Positions 35,277 through 44,685 of a stretch of 64,000 nt of DNA are shown here, one piece after another. The stretch is from Thiosulfativibrio zosterae. Its GTDB lineage: Bacteria > Pseudomonadota > Gammaproteobacteria > Thiomicrospirales > Thiomicrospiraceae. Every line of letters begins with the position of its first letter. The first letter of the stretch is position 1. The position numbers were made by a program, and so were the translations under genes. Below the pieces are notes generated by a model that had not been told where the DNA came from, searched no databases, and saw only the letters and a list, made by a program, of their open reading frames with translations. Location: assembly GCF_011398155.1 (NCBI RefSeq), contig NZ_AP021888.1, positions 1,347,501 to 1,411,500 on the forward strand. The letters run 5' to 3'.

Positions 35277-38200
35277 ATGACGCAATTTGTACACCTTCAT
35301 GTTCACTCAGAATACTCTGTGATTGACTCAACACTTAAAGTGAAACCTTTGGTTGGTTTAGCCGCAAAAAATCAACAACCTGCTTTGGCTTTGACTGACC
35401 ATATTAACTTGTTTGCGTTGATAAAATTTTATGGCGCAGCCATGAGTGCAGGGGTAAAACCCATTATTGGCGCCGATGTTTGGATTGAAAATGATGCCGG
35501 TGAAGTGTTTAAAGTGGTGCTGTTATGTCAAAACACCCCAGGTTATTTGAATTTATCGCATTTAATTTCACAGGCCTATTTAAAGAACCAAAAAGTCATC
35601 GACAACCAAAACCGTGCTTTGATTAAACAAAGCTGGTTAGCGCAAGGCAATGAGGGGTTAATTGTGCTGTCCGGGGGCCGAGAGGGCGATGTGGGGCAAG
35701 CCATCTTGGCAGAAAAACCCAATTTGGTGGCTTCTCGTTTAAAGTGGTGGCAACAATATTTTCCAGAGCGTTTTTATCTAGAGTTGGTGCGCACCGGCCG
35801 TGAAAACGAAGAAGTCTATATTGCCGATGCACTCGAGGTGGCATCGCGTTATGAGATTCCGGTGGTGGCCACCAATGATGTGCGTTTTGAAGAGCCTGAA
35901 GATTTTGATGCACATGAAGTGCGAGTTTGCATTAACGAAGGCTTTGTATTAGAAGACCCCAATCGTCCTAAGCGTTATTCTGAAGAACAATATTTTCGCA
36001 GTTCAGAAGAAATGATTGAGCTGTTTAAAGATATTCCAGAAGCCATTGAAAATACAGTAGAAATTGCTCGGCGTTGTAGTTTAAGTTTAACACTAGGTAC
36101 TTATTTCTTACCGGATTTCCCGGTGCCAGAGGGCATGACCGAGGCTGAGTATTTTATTGATGAATCGCAAAAAGGCTTGGAAGAGCGTTTAGCGTTTTTA
36201 TATGGCCATTTATCAGCGGAAGAATTTGCAGAAAAGCGTAAAGAATATGACGAACGCCTCAAGTTTGAGCTCGACATCATTATCCAAATGGGATTCCCCG
36301 GTTACTTCTTTATCGTTGCCGACTTTATTCAATGGGGTAAAGATCATGGGGTTCCGGTGGGGCCAGGGCGGGGTTCGGGTGCAGGTTCTTTGGTGGCTTA
36401 TGTGCTTAAGATTACCGACCTTGACCCGCTTGAATATGATTTGCTGTTTGAGCGTTTCTTAAACCCAGAAAGGGTTTCCATGCCCGACTTTGATGTCGAC
36501 TTTTGTATGGATCGTCGTGATGAAGTGATTGACTATGTGTCACGCAACTACGGCAAAGACCATGTATCGCAAATTGTCACTTTCGGTACCATGGCTGCCA
36601 AAGCGGTGGTGCGTGATGTTGGGCGAGTGCTGAGTTTGGGATATGGCATGGTAGATGGCATCGCCAAATTGATCCCCAATGATTTGGGTATTAAGCTCAA
36701 AGACGCTCTTAAGCAAGAAGAACAATTGCAACAGCGTTATGACACCGAAGAAGATGTTAAGCAACTCTTAGACTTGGCGCTCAAGCTCGAAGGCACTGTG
36801 CGTAATACCGGTAAACACGCCGGTGGCGTGGTGATCGCCCCCAAACCACTGGATTATTATTGCCCCATTTTGTGTGATGCTGATGGCAATAGCGTGGTCA
36901 CGCAACTGGATAAAAACGATGTGGAATATGCAGGCCTGGTTAAATTTGACTTCTTGGGGCTGCGAACCCTCACGATTATCGACTGGGCTTTGCAAGAAAT
37001 TAACGCCGGCAAAAAACCGGGAGACGAAGGGTTTGTGGATATTGCGCGAATTCCGCTGGATGATCCGCAAGTTTTTGAGTTGATTAAAACGGGTAAAACC
37101 ACGGGGATTTTCCAGCTGGAATCTTCGGGTATGCAGAACCTCATTGTTAAACTAAAACCCGACTGTTTTGAAGACATTATCGCTTTGGTCGCCTTGTTCC
37201 GTCCCGGGCCATTGGATTCGGGAATGGTGGACAATTTTATTGCCCGTAAACATGGTAAAGAAAAGGTTTCTTATCCAGATGCGCAATATCAGCATATGTC
37301 GTTGCAACCGATTTTAGAGCCGACCTACGGGATTATTTTGTACCAAGAACAGGTCATGCAAATTGCACAGGTCTTGGCGGGTTATACGCTTGGCGGTGCG
37401 GATATGCTGCGTCGTGCCATGGGTAAAAAACAACCTGAAGAGATGGAAAAGCAACGCTCTATCTTTAAAGAAGGTGCCATCAAGAATAATGTCGATGGCG
37501 ACCTAGCGATGAAAATTTTCGACTTGGTAGAAAAGTTTGCCGGTTATGGATTTAACAAATCTCACTCCGCCGCCTATGCTTTGGTGTCTTATCAATCGGC
37601 CTGGCTCAAAACGCATTTCCCGGCTGAATTTATGGCTGCACAGATTTCATCAGATATGGACAACACCGACAAGGTGGTTCACATGGTCAATGAGTGTTAT
37701 TCGATGGGTTTAAAAGTGCGTCAGCCGCATATTAATGAATGCCAAATCCACTTTAAAGCCGTCAAAGGCAAACCTAAAGGTCAAGAAGAACTTTATTATG
37801 GATTGGGTGCGATTAAAGGCGTGGGTGCTGCGGCGTTAGAGGGCATTATTGAATCGCGTCAGCAAGATGGGCCTTATAAAGACTTGTTTGATTTTTGTAT
37901 GCGTTCCAATAAAAAAGCCAATAAACGCGTTATGGAAGCTTTGATTTTGTCTGGGGCATTTGATTGTTTGCATGATAATCGTAATGCTATGTTAGAAAGC
38001 TTGCCAATGGCAATTCAAAAAGCCGAACAAAAACAAAAAGATATTGACGCGGGTCAAAGCGATTTGTTTGGCGATTTGATGGCGTTTGAAGACGAAAATG
38101 CCGATACTTTGTTGGATGTTGCTCCTTTTATCGACAAGGTTAAACTCAAACACGAAAAAGAAGTCTTGGGTCATTACATGACAGGCCACCCAATTCATGC

Positions 38201-38774
38201 CTATCGTCAAGAACTGGATGCTATCGTTGGATATCGTTTGAGCAGTTTAAAACCCGAAAAATGGAACAAACGCTGGGCGGCAGGCTTAATTGTTGAAACC
38301 CGCGCTAAAGTGACCAAATCCGGAACCAAGATGGGGTTTTTGGCATTAGATGACCAGACGGCGCGTTTAGAAGTGGTTTTAAAACCGGCGGTATTTGAGT
38401 CCTCTAGAGAAATTCTCAAAGTCGATACCGTGGTATTGGTTTTTGGCGAAGTGGCGGAAGACTCTTTTAACGGCGGTATTAAACTGGATGCTGAGCAGGT
38501 GGTTTCTTTAGCAGAATATCGGGCTGAAAAGGCTCGTGCCATTAAAATTCAAGCCAATGAGCAGACAGGCCTGGTTAAAATTGAGCAACTTTTAGCCTTG
38601 TTAAACGACTATCGCGTTGAACAATCGGATAGTGGATTGCCTTTGGTCGTCAATTATCAAAATGCCCAAGCAACCGCCCAGTTGGTCAGTCAAGAGGGGT
38701 GGTATTTATTACCTGAAGATGATTTATTAGATGTGTTGCGCAGTCAAGGTTGGCAACCTGAAGTGGTTAACTAG
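35277..38774 (+). CDS. dnaE: DNA polymerase III alpha subunit
   Basis: Catalytic subunit of the replicative polymerase. 1165 residues, normal for DnaE1. N-terminal PHP domain (FVHLHVHSEYSVIDST), C-family polymerase core with the catalytic aspartates in PDFDVDFCMDRRDEVI, then helix-hairpin-helix, OB-fold and tau-binding regions. Two near-complete palindrome copies occur in it (36931 and 38566). The L,D-transpeptidase gene starts about 40 bp after its stop. Confidence 0.98.
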   Translation: MTQFVHLHVHSEYSVIDSTLKVKPLVGLAAKNQQPALALTDHINLFALIKFYGAAMSAGVKPIIGADVWIENDAGEVFKVVLLCQNTPGYLNLSHLISQAYLKNQKVIDNQNRALIKQSWLAQGNEGLIVLSGGREGDVGQAILAEKPNLVASRLKWWQQYFPERFYLELVRTGRENEEVYIADALEVASRYEIPVVATNDVRFEEPEDFDAHEVRVCINEGFVLEDPNRPKRYSEEQYFRSSEEMIELFKDIPEAIENTVEIARRCSLSLTLGTYFLPDFPVPEGMTEAEYFIDESQKGLEERLAFLYGHLSAEEFAEKRKEYDERLKFELDIIIQMGFPGYFFIVADFIQWGKDHGVPVGPGRGSGAGSLVAYVLKITDLDPLEYDLLFERFLNPERVSMPDFDVDFCMDRRDEVIDYVSRNYGKDHVSQIVTFGTMAAKAVVRDVGRVLSLGYGMVDGIAKLIPNDLGIKLKDALKQEEQLQQRYDTEEDVKQLLDLALKLEGTVRNTGKHAGGVVIAPKPLDYYCPILCDADGNSVVTQLDKNDVEYAGLVKFDFLGLRTLTIIDWALQEINAGKKPGDEGFVDIARIPLDDPQVFELIKTGKTTGIFQLESSGMQNLIVKLKPDCFEDIIALVALFRPGPLDSGMVDNFIARKHGKEKVSYPDAQYQHMSLQPILEPTYGIILYQEQVMQIAQVLAGYTLGGADMLRRAMGKKQPEEMEKQRSIFKEGAIKNNVDGDLAMKIFDLVEKFAGYGFNKSHSAAYALVSYQSAWLKTHFPAEFMAAQISSDMDNTDKVVHMVNECYSMGLKVRQPHINECQIHFKAVKGKPKGQEELYYGLGAIKGVGAAALEGIIESRQQDGPYKDLFDFCMRSNKKANKRVMEALILSGAFDCLHDNRNAMLESLPMAIQKAEQKQKDIDAGQSDLFGDLMAFEDENADTLLDVAPFIDKVKLKHEKEVLGHYMTGHPIHAYRQELDAIVGYRLSSLKPEKWNKRWAAGLIVETRAKVTKSGTKMGFLALDDQTARLEVVLKPAVFESSREILKVDTVVLVFGEVAEDSFNGGIKLDAEQVVSLAEYRAEKARAIKIQANEQTGLVKIEQLLALLNDYRVEQSDSGLPLVVNYQNAQATAQLVSQEGWYLLPEDDLLDVLRSQGWQPEVVN
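36931..36940. repeat. Near-complete palindrome CAGGCCTGGT in dnaE, copy 1
   Basis: Lacks the first AC of the 12-mer; read as AGLV and followed by TAAATTT on the coding strand. Confidence 0.6.
38566..38575. repeat. Near-complete palindrome CAGGCCTGGT in dnaE, copy 2
   Basis: Preceded by A instead of AC; read as TGLV and followed by TAAAATT, matching the tail in sucC exactly. Confidence 0.6.
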
Positions 38775-38814
38775 GCTAAGAACTCATCAGGTTGAAAAGG
38801 TTAAAGGTGCAATT

Positions 38815-39291
38815 TTGAAACTGGTTATCTCGGTATCACAACAAACAGCGTATCTTCTTGATGGCCTAGAGGTCATATTGGAGTGTGCCGTCAGCACCGC
38901 TTTAAATGGCGTTGGCTGTGAGAAAGGTTCCAACCAAACCCCTTTAGGAAAACACCTTGTGCGTGCCAAAATCGGGCAGGATGAACCGCTAAATGCGGTA
39001 TTTAAAGGTCGTCGTCCAACCGGTGAGATTTACACGCCAGCTTTAGGCCAAGCCTACCCCAACAGAGATTGGATTTTAACCCGTATTTTATGGTTATCCG
39101 GCACGGAAAAAGGCAAAAATCGTTTAGGAAGCGTCGATACCATGCAGCGTTATATTTATATTCACGGAACCCCCGATACCGAACCGATGGGGATTGCACT
39201 CTCTCATGGTTGTATTCGTATGCGCAATAGCGATTTGGTGAAGCTGTTTGATTTAATTGCTGTTGGCACCCCTGTGGTGATTGAAGCATGA
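38815..39291 (+). CDS. L,D-transpeptidase (YkuD domain)
   Basis: About 159 residues from a TTG at 38815, chosen because AAAGGT lies just upstream and the family begins near LVISVSQQTAYLL; longer in-frame readings would start inside dnaE. The catalytic signature is complete: YIHGT followed by SHGCIRMRNSDLVKL. Such enzymes cross-link peptidoglycan or attach proteins to it. No signal peptide is visible from this start, which is common for the short ErfK/YkuD variant but leaves location uncertain. Confidence 0.88.
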   Translation: MKLVISVSQQTAYLLDGLEVILECAVSTALNGVGCEKGSNQTPLGKHLVRAKIGQDEPLNAVFKGRRPTGEIYTPALGQAYPNRDWILTRILWLSGTEKGKNRLGSVDTMQRYIYIHGTPDTEPMGIALSHGCIRMRNSDLVKLFDLIAVGTPVVIEA

Positions 39292-39315
39292 TGGGTGATT
39301 TATGAAGGCTAATTT

Positions 39316-40239
39316 ATGATCAGCTATTTAATGCGCTTAGGAATTAATGTGGCCTTTATTTCCTGGGTGGTGGGTTCTTTGGTGTTTTTATTGATTCATC
39401 TGGTGCCTGGTGATCCGGTGGCGGTGATGTTAGGCGATTGGGCCAGTCCGGCGGATGAAGAAGCCTTGCGTGAACAGTTAGGGTTAAATCTACCCTTAAC
39501 CCAGCAGTATCTAAATTATTGGTTAGGGTTGGTGCAAGGTAATCTGGGGCAGTCGTTGTTTTTTAATCAACCTGTGTCGAGCTTAATTGGTGAGCGTTTT
39601 CCCTATACCTTGCAACTGGCATTATCTTCTTTGGCGATTGCTTTATTGATTTCTTTTCCGCTGGGCTTATGGGCTGCTTTGAAAGCAGGGCGTTGGCAAG
39701 ATCATATGGCAATGACCGTGTCTTTAGTTGGGGTTTCTATTCCAAACTTTTGGCTAGGACCTATGTTGATTTTAGCTTTTTCGATAGGTTTGGCTTGGTT
39801 TCCTGTGAGTGGTGCAGAACAACCTTGGGCGTGGGTTTTGCCCTCAGTGACCCTGGGCACCGCCTTGGCTGCCATTCTTGCGCGGATGTTACGTGCCTCT
39901 TTACTAGAGATTTTTCATGAAGATTACATCCGCACCGCACAAGCCAAGGGTTTATCGGCTTGGGGCGTTTATGGCAATCATGCGCTCCGCAATGCATTAT
40001 TACCCGTGGTGACCATTTTGGGATTACAGTTAGGCACGCTCTTAGGCGGAGCGGTGATTACCGAAGTGGTGTTTGATTGGCCGGGCTTAGGGCAACTTTT
40101 GGTGGAGTCGATTCAGCGTCGTGATTATCCAGTGGTGCAGGCATGTATTTTAATTATCAGCGTGGCTTACATTACGGTGAATGGATTAACCGAAATTGTC
40201 TATGCCGCCTTAGACCCTCGGATTAGGTTAGCCAAATGA
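39316..40239 (+). CDS. ABC transporter permease, oligo/dipeptide type (DppB-like)
   Basis: Inner-membrane permease, 307 residues, about six TM helices. N-terminus MISYLMRLGINVAFISWVVG, PGDPVAVMLGDWASP, and the EAA loop EDYIRTAQAKGLSAWGVYGNHALRNALLPV. It would form a heterodimer with the following gene, which overlaps it by 4 bp. No ATPase or binding-protein gene adjoins, so these must be encoded elsewhere. The neighbouring L,D-transpeptidase and nagZ suggest murein-peptide uptake (inference). Confidence 0.92.
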   Translation: MISYLMRLGINVAFISWVVGSLVFLLIHLVPGDPVAVMLGDWASPADEEALREQLGLNLPLTQQYLNYWLGLVQGNLGQSLFFNQPVSSLIGERFPYTLQLALSSLAIALLISFPLGLWAALKAGRWQDHMAMTVSLVGVSIPNFWLGPMLILAFSIGLAWFPVSGAEQPWAWVLPSVTLGTALAAILARMLRASLLEIFHEDYIRTAQAKGLSAWGVYGNHALRNALLPVVTILGLQLGTLLGGAVITEVVFDWPGLGQLLVESIQRRDYPVVQACILIISVAYITVNGLTEIVYAALDPRIRLAK

Positions 40240-41036
40240 TGAATCGCTTCGCTTATTTGCTACTGATTATTTGGGTTTTGATGGCCTTAGGCGCGTTTGC
40301 GATAGGCGAGTCGGCTAATCAGGTGAACCTTGCTGGGTTTTTAAAGCCACCTTCGACTGATGCTTTACTGGGAACGGATGAATTAGGGCGATCTGTTTGG
40401 CAACGCTTGGTGTTAGGGGCGCAAACTTCTTTTGTGGTGGCGCTGGGCGTGGTGGTTTTTTCTGCCATTATTGGCACCACAATTGGCGTTTATTCGGCCT
40501 ATCAAGGTGGTTGGGTAGATAAGCTGATTACCAAATTGATTGATGTATTTTTAGCGTTTCCGGGTTTATTATTAGCGATTGCCCTTGCTGCAATCTTAGG
40601 ACCCGGCATTGAGAATGTGGTATTTGCATTGGTGGTGGTTGGCTGGGTGGGATATGCGCGTTTGGCGCGGGCGCAAACCCTCAGCCTAAAACACCGTGAA
40701 CATATTTTGGCCGCTAAAGCCTTGGGTTCGAACACCTGGGTGATTATGACCCGTCATTTAATGCCGTTGATTTTAGCGCCCCTAGGGGTGGAGGCCACCT
40801 TTGGCATCGCTGGAGCGGTTATTTCTGAAGCCGGTTTAAGTTTTTTAGGATTAGGGGTACAAGCCCCAGATGCCTCTTGGGGCAGTATGATTCGGGAAGG
40901 CACGCGGTATTTATTGGTCGCTCCGCATTTGGTGCTCGCACCCGGTTTGGCCTTAATGCTGGTGGTGCTGGCGGTGAACATCGCCGGCGACCGATGGCGA
41001 GACAGTTTGGATGTTCGCAGTCGCCAAAGTCGTTAG
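40236..41036 (+). CDS. ABC transporter permease, oligo/dipeptide type (DppC-like)
   Basis: 266 residues, about six TM helices, partner of the DppB-like permease. The segment LLGTDELGRSVWQRLVLGAQTS is typical of DppC/OppC, and the EAA loop is REHILAAKALGSNTWVIMTRHLMP. Start ATG overlaps the previous stop. No nucleotide-binding subunit follows; the next gene on this strand is nagZ, after an opposing small gene. Confidence 0.92.
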   Translation: MMNRFAYLLLIIWVLMALGAFAIGESANQVNLAGFLKPPSTDALLGTDELGRSVWQRLVLGAQTSFVVALGVVVFSAIIGTTIGVYSAYQGGWVDKLITKLIDVFLAFPGLLLAIALAAILGPGIENVVFALVVVGWVGYARLARAQTLSLKHREHILAAKALGSNTWVIMTRHLMPLILAPLGVEATFGIAGAVISEAGLSFLGLGVQAPDASWGSMIREGTRYLLVAPHLVLAPGLALMLVVLAVNIAGDRWRDSLDVRSRQSR

Positions 41037-41053
41037 TGCTTAAAGCCTAATTC

Positions 41054-41302
41054 CTAAAGCCAAAGTTTTAAAACCAAATAGGGGGTTAAGCCAAAAATGA
41101 CGATGAGTATTTTATAAATGGCTAAAATCACAAAATAGGTCTGTGAAAATTGTGCTTCGGTCATTTTAAGTAATGGACAATACCATCGACAAATCAGTGG
41201 CTGAGCAAACAGCCAAATGGCAAAACTTAACAGTAAAAATCCAAAGTTAATCACGGTAAAACCCAGTAAAAAATTTTCTAAACTCATAATATCCACTGAC
41301 AT
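41054..41302 (-). CDS. Small membrane protein, DUF6868-like
   Basis: 82 residues, two TM helices (about 10-32 and 56-78) flanking a basic/aromatic loop QPLICRWYCPLLKMTEAQF. The pattern, including YKILIVIFGLTPYLVLKL at the end, resembles DUF6868 proteins of unknown function. A strong AAAGGAG precedes the ATG. It points against its neighbours. Confidence 0.7.
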   Translation of the reverse strand: MSVDIMSLENFLLGFTVINFGFLLLSFAIWLFAQPLICRWYCPLLKMTEAQFSQTYFVILAIYKILIVIFGLTPYLVLKLWL

Positions 41303-41372
41303 AAAGCGCTCCTTTGCTAAGTATTAATCTCATCTTAGCGCAAATGTCACTTAACCGAAAAGAAAAACACTT

Positions 41373-42446
41373 ATGATGAAAAAACTGTCCGGAGAGTCGA
41401 TGCCATTAGGTTGCGTAATGGTCGATTTGGCAGGCACGCAACTGCAACCTCACGAAAAAGTAAGATTGCTGGATCCTTTGGTGGCTGGGGTTATTTTATT
41501 TGCGCGTAATTATGAATCACCACAACAAATCGCTGAACTCTGTGAAACCATCCACAATTTGCGTCATCCACGACTGTTAATTGGGGTGGACCATGAAGGT
41601 GGCAGAGTACAACGCTTTAAAGAAGGCTTTACCCGCATTCCGCCGATGGGACTCTTGGGCAAACTATATCAACAAGCCCCCGACAAGGCCTTAGATTTGG
41701 CCGAAAAAGCAGGCTGGTTATTAGCCACTGAGCTGTTGTCCGTGGGTGTCGATTTTAGTTTTACCCCTGTTGTGGATTTGGATTATGGCGATAGCCGAGT
41801 GATCGGGGATAGAGCGTTTCACAGTGATCCCATCGTGGTGGGTAAGTTGGCCTTTAGGTTAATGAAGGGGATGCGAGAAGCCGGCATGGCGGCTGTGGCC
41901 AAACATTTTCCTGGGCATGGTTATATTCAAGCAGATACTCATGTAGAAATTGCCGTTGATGAGCGAAGCTTTGAACAAATCAGACTTCAAGATTTACAAC
42001 CCTTTTTAAAGTTAATTGAAAATGGCGTTGATGCCATTATGCCTGCGCATGTGCGTTATCCCAAAGTGGATGATTTGCCGGCCGGTTTTTCAGCCACTTG
42101 GTTAAAACAGGTCTTGCGCCAGCAATGTCATTTTGAGGGCGTTATCGTCAGTGATGATTTATCCATGCATGCTGCGAGTGCTTATGGCGATGTGACCCAA
42201 CGCGTTGCCATGGCACTGAATGCTGGGTGTGATTTGGCGTTGGTGTGTAATTCTCCGCAAGAAGCCGTTCAAGTATTGGCGCAATTAAAAGTCAGTGCCA
42301 ATCCCTTGTCACACGCCCGCTTAATTCGATTACATGGACATGCGCACCACCATTATGCGCAACTGGCAACCAATCCTTTATGGCAAGCAGCCAGTTTAAT
42401 TGTTAATAGAGCGCTATCGCAAGATGGACAACAGGAGTTAATTTAA
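41373..42446 (+). CDS. nagZ: Beta-N-acetylhexosaminidase NagZ
   Basis: Cytoplasmic glycosidase that removes GlcNAc from GlcNAc-anhydromuropeptides in peptidoglycan recycling; AmpD (26988) acts on the same substrates. 357 residues, a GH3 TIM barrel. Signatures: LIGVDHEGGRVQRFKEGFTRIP, KHFPGHGYIQADTH with the catalytic His, and VIVSDDLSMHAA containing the nucleophile Asp. The mscS-type gene begins in its stop codon (TAATG). Confidence 0.96.
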   Translation: MMKKLSGESMPLGCVMVDLAGTQLQPHEKVRLLDPLVAGVILFARNYESPQQIAELCETIHNLRHPRLLIGVDHEGGRVQRFKEGFTRIPPMGLLGKLYQQAPDKALDLAEKAGWLLATELLSVGVDFSFTPVVDLDYGDSRVIGDRAFHSDPIVVGKLAFRLMKGMREAGMAAVAKHFPGHGYIQADTHVEIAVDERSFEQIRLQDLQPFLKLIENGVDAIMPAHVRYPKVDDLPAGFSATWLKQVLRQQCHFEGVIVSDDLSMHAASAYGDVTQRVAMALNAGCDLALVCNSPQEAVQVLAQLKVSANPLSHARLIRLHGHAHHHYAQLATNPLWQAASLIVNRALSQDGQQELI

Positions 42447-43576
42447 TGGAAATGATCTTTCCTTACATAGAACAAAACTGGCCTAATTTAGTTGCCGTAT
42501 TTGGCGGTCATGTTTGGTTATTAATTGTAATGGTCATTTTAACGGCCACGCTCGTGATTGATCTGGTCACCAGAACCTTAATTAGAAAAACGCATTATTT
42601 ATTGGCGCGCAAAAAAAAGCATGTTTTGGATGCATTTGTGGATGGATCCATCTCTCCGGTCAGCTTTTTTATTTGGGTCAATGGTTCTGTTTTAGCTTTA
42701 AGTTCAATCCTCACGACTTTTCAGTTGGGTTTAACGCTGATGGATTATGTTGAATCCACCAAATCTTCGGTTTTAATCTTAGCGCTGGGTTGGTATGTCA
42801 TTCGGGTGGTCAATCGTCTGGAAGGGGAGCTCAAGCTCTATGCTCGTCATGACGAACACCTAGACGAAGTCACCGTTGAGGCGCTGGTTAAAATCATTAA
42901 ACTCACGGCATTTGTCATTACGGGTTTAATTATTCTCAGTGCGTTTCATGTTAATTTAACCGGTTTATTGGCCTTTGGGGGCATGGGCGGTGTTGCTGTT
43001 GGGTTTGCTGCAAAAGATTTACTGGGCAATATTTTTGGTGGCCTTATGATTTATATGGATAAACCCTTTGTGGTTGGCGAATGGATTCGTTCTCCAAATC
43101 AAGAGTTAGAAGGGACGGTTGAAAAAATTGGCTGGCGCATGACCATCGTGCGTACTTTTGATAAACGCCCCTTGTATATTCCAAACGGAACCTTCTCTAA
43201 TATTTCTATCGAGAACCCATCACGCATGAGTAATCGCCGTATCAAAGAGATCGTGGGGGTGCGTTATAACGATGTGCATCGTGTTAAAGCCATTAGCGAT
43301 GGAATTCGTGAGATGTTAAAAAATCATCCTGAAATAGACACCAACCAAACCCTAATTGTGAATTTCTTAGAGTTTTCAGCGTCTTCATTGAACTTATTAG
43401 TTTATACCTTTACCAAAACCACTGATTGGGTAACTTTTCATCATATTAAAGAAGATGTCTTGTTGAAGATTGCACAGGTGATTGAGGATAATGGCGGTGA
43501 AATTGCCTTCCCAACACGCACTTTACATTTGGCTGAACCGCTTGAGTTTCAAAGCGTTCAGCAGACTGCGCCATGA
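42446..43576 (+). CDS. MscS-family mechanosensitive ion channel
   Basis: 376 residues, inner membrane. Several TM helices (about 20-40, 68-95, 105-122, 150-172), the pore helix and conserved MscS segment GGMGGVAVGFAAKDLLGNIFGGLMIYMDKPFVVGE, then a cytoplasmic beta domain (PNQELEGTVEKIGWRMT, PNGTFSNISIENPSRM). Relieves osmotic stress on downshift. Translationally coupled to nagZ by a one-base overlap. Confidence 0.93.
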   Translation: MEMIFPYIEQNWPNLVAVFGGHVWLLIVMVILTATLVIDLVTRTLIRKTHYLLARKKKHVLDAFVDGSISPVSFFIWVNGSVLALSSILTTFQLGLTLMDYVESTKSSVLILALGWYVIRVVNRLEGELKLYARHDEHLDEVTVEALVKIIKLTAFVITGLIILSAFHVNLTGLLAFGGMGGVAVGFAAKDLLGNIFGGLMIYMDKPFVVGEWIRSPNQELEGTVEKIGWRMTIVRTFDKRPLYIPNGTFSNISIENPSRMSNRRIKEIVGVRYNDVHRVKAISDGIREMLKNHPEIDTNQTLIVNFLEFSASSLNLLVYTFTKTTDWVTFHHIKEDVLLKIAQVIEDNGGEIAFPTRTLHLAEPLEFQSVQQTAP

Positions 43577-43609
43577 CATTTGGAAACTAGATAAGTTAGA
43601 TACGATAGT

Positions 43610-44632
43610 TTAGATAATAATGACTTCTGGCTCTAAATGAATGCCGTATTTTTGGTCAACATCGCCCTGTATTTTATGGGCGAGTTGACGAATTTCTTCA
43701 CCGCTGGCGCCGCCTAGGTTGACTAGAAATAGGGCATGTTTTTCAGAAACAGCGGCTTTTTCCTGTTTAACACCTTTCCAACCCGAGTTTTCAATCAACC
43801 AAGCAGCAGGGATTTTATATTGATTCTCAACCGTTTTATGATGAGGTAAATCAGGATAGGTTTCGAGCAGTTTTTCGAAATACTCTGGCGTAATCAAAGG
43901 GTTTTTGAAAAAACTGCCGGCATTGCCGTAAATTCTGGGGTCTGGAACACGCAGTTTGCGAATTTCGACCACCTTGTCATAGACTTCTTTGGGGGTTAAT
44001 TTGGGAATCTGCTCATGCGGAAAAGCATCTCTTAGATGGTCATACACCAAATTAGCACGCCCATGACTTAGCTTTCTAAGACGAAAGGTCACTCGATGAA
44101 CAAGCAGTTGATTGGTATAGCTTTGTTTAAAAATGCTGGTGCGATAACCAAAGTTGCATTCTGAATTACGAAATTCAATGCGCTCGCCACTGAAGAGATT
44201 CAAAGTTTGCACTCGGGTAATGGTGTCGCGAGCTTCGGCACCATAAGCCCCAATATTTTGCACGGGCGCAGCCCCCACTTTACCGGGAATTAACGCTAAA
44301 TTCTCAAGTCCCCAGAGATTTTGCTCTACGGTGTAGGTCACCAAATCGTGCCAGTTCATACCAGCGCCAACCGAAATCCACACATTTTCCTCATCCTCTT
44401 TAACCACTTTGAGCTTGTCGTAGCTGCAAGTGACGATGACACAATTCATGTCGTGGGTAAACAGAATGTTGCTACCGCCACCGATAATGACCCAGGGCAT
44501 AGAGGTTAATTTTAGGTCGGAGCGTAAAACCGGAATATCTGATTGCTTGGTCACTTCAACAAAATACTTTGCTGAAACATCAACCTTAAAGGAGTTGTGC
44601 GGTTTTAAGGAATAGTTCGCCTGAATATGCAT
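43610..44632 (-). CDS. murB: UDP-N-acetylenolpyruvoylglucosamine reductase
   Basis: FAD/NADPH enzyme making UDP-MurNAc for peptidoglycan. 340 residues, type I MurB length. FAD-binding part HNSFKVDVSAKYFVEV and WVIIGGGSNILF; IPGKVGAAPVQNIGAYG; RIYGNAGSFFKNP with the catalytic Ser; C-terminal HALFLVNLGGASGEEI. Divergent from the NSS transporter; the rest of the mur genes are not here. Confidence 0.97.
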   Translation of the reverse strand: MHIQANYSLKPHNSFKVDVSAKYFVEVTKQSDIPVLRSDLKLTSMPWVIIGGGSNILFTHDMNCVIVTCSYDKLKVVKEDEENVWISVGAGMNWHDLVTYTVEQNLWGLENLALIPGKVGAAPVQNIGAYGAEARDTITRVQTLNLFSGERIEFRNSECNFGYRTSIFKQSYTNQLLVHRVTFRLRKLSHGRANLVYDHLRDAFPHEQIPKLTPKEVYDKVVEIRKLRVPDPRIYGNAGSFFKNPLITPEYFEKLLETYPDLPHHKTVENQYKIPAAWLIENSGWKGVKQEKAAVSEKHALFLVNLGGASGEEIRQLAHKIQGDVDQKYGIHLEPEVIII

Positions 44633-44685
44633 ATTTGTTTATAATCAAATTCAAATAATAATTATGTAATTATAGAGGAATTAAT

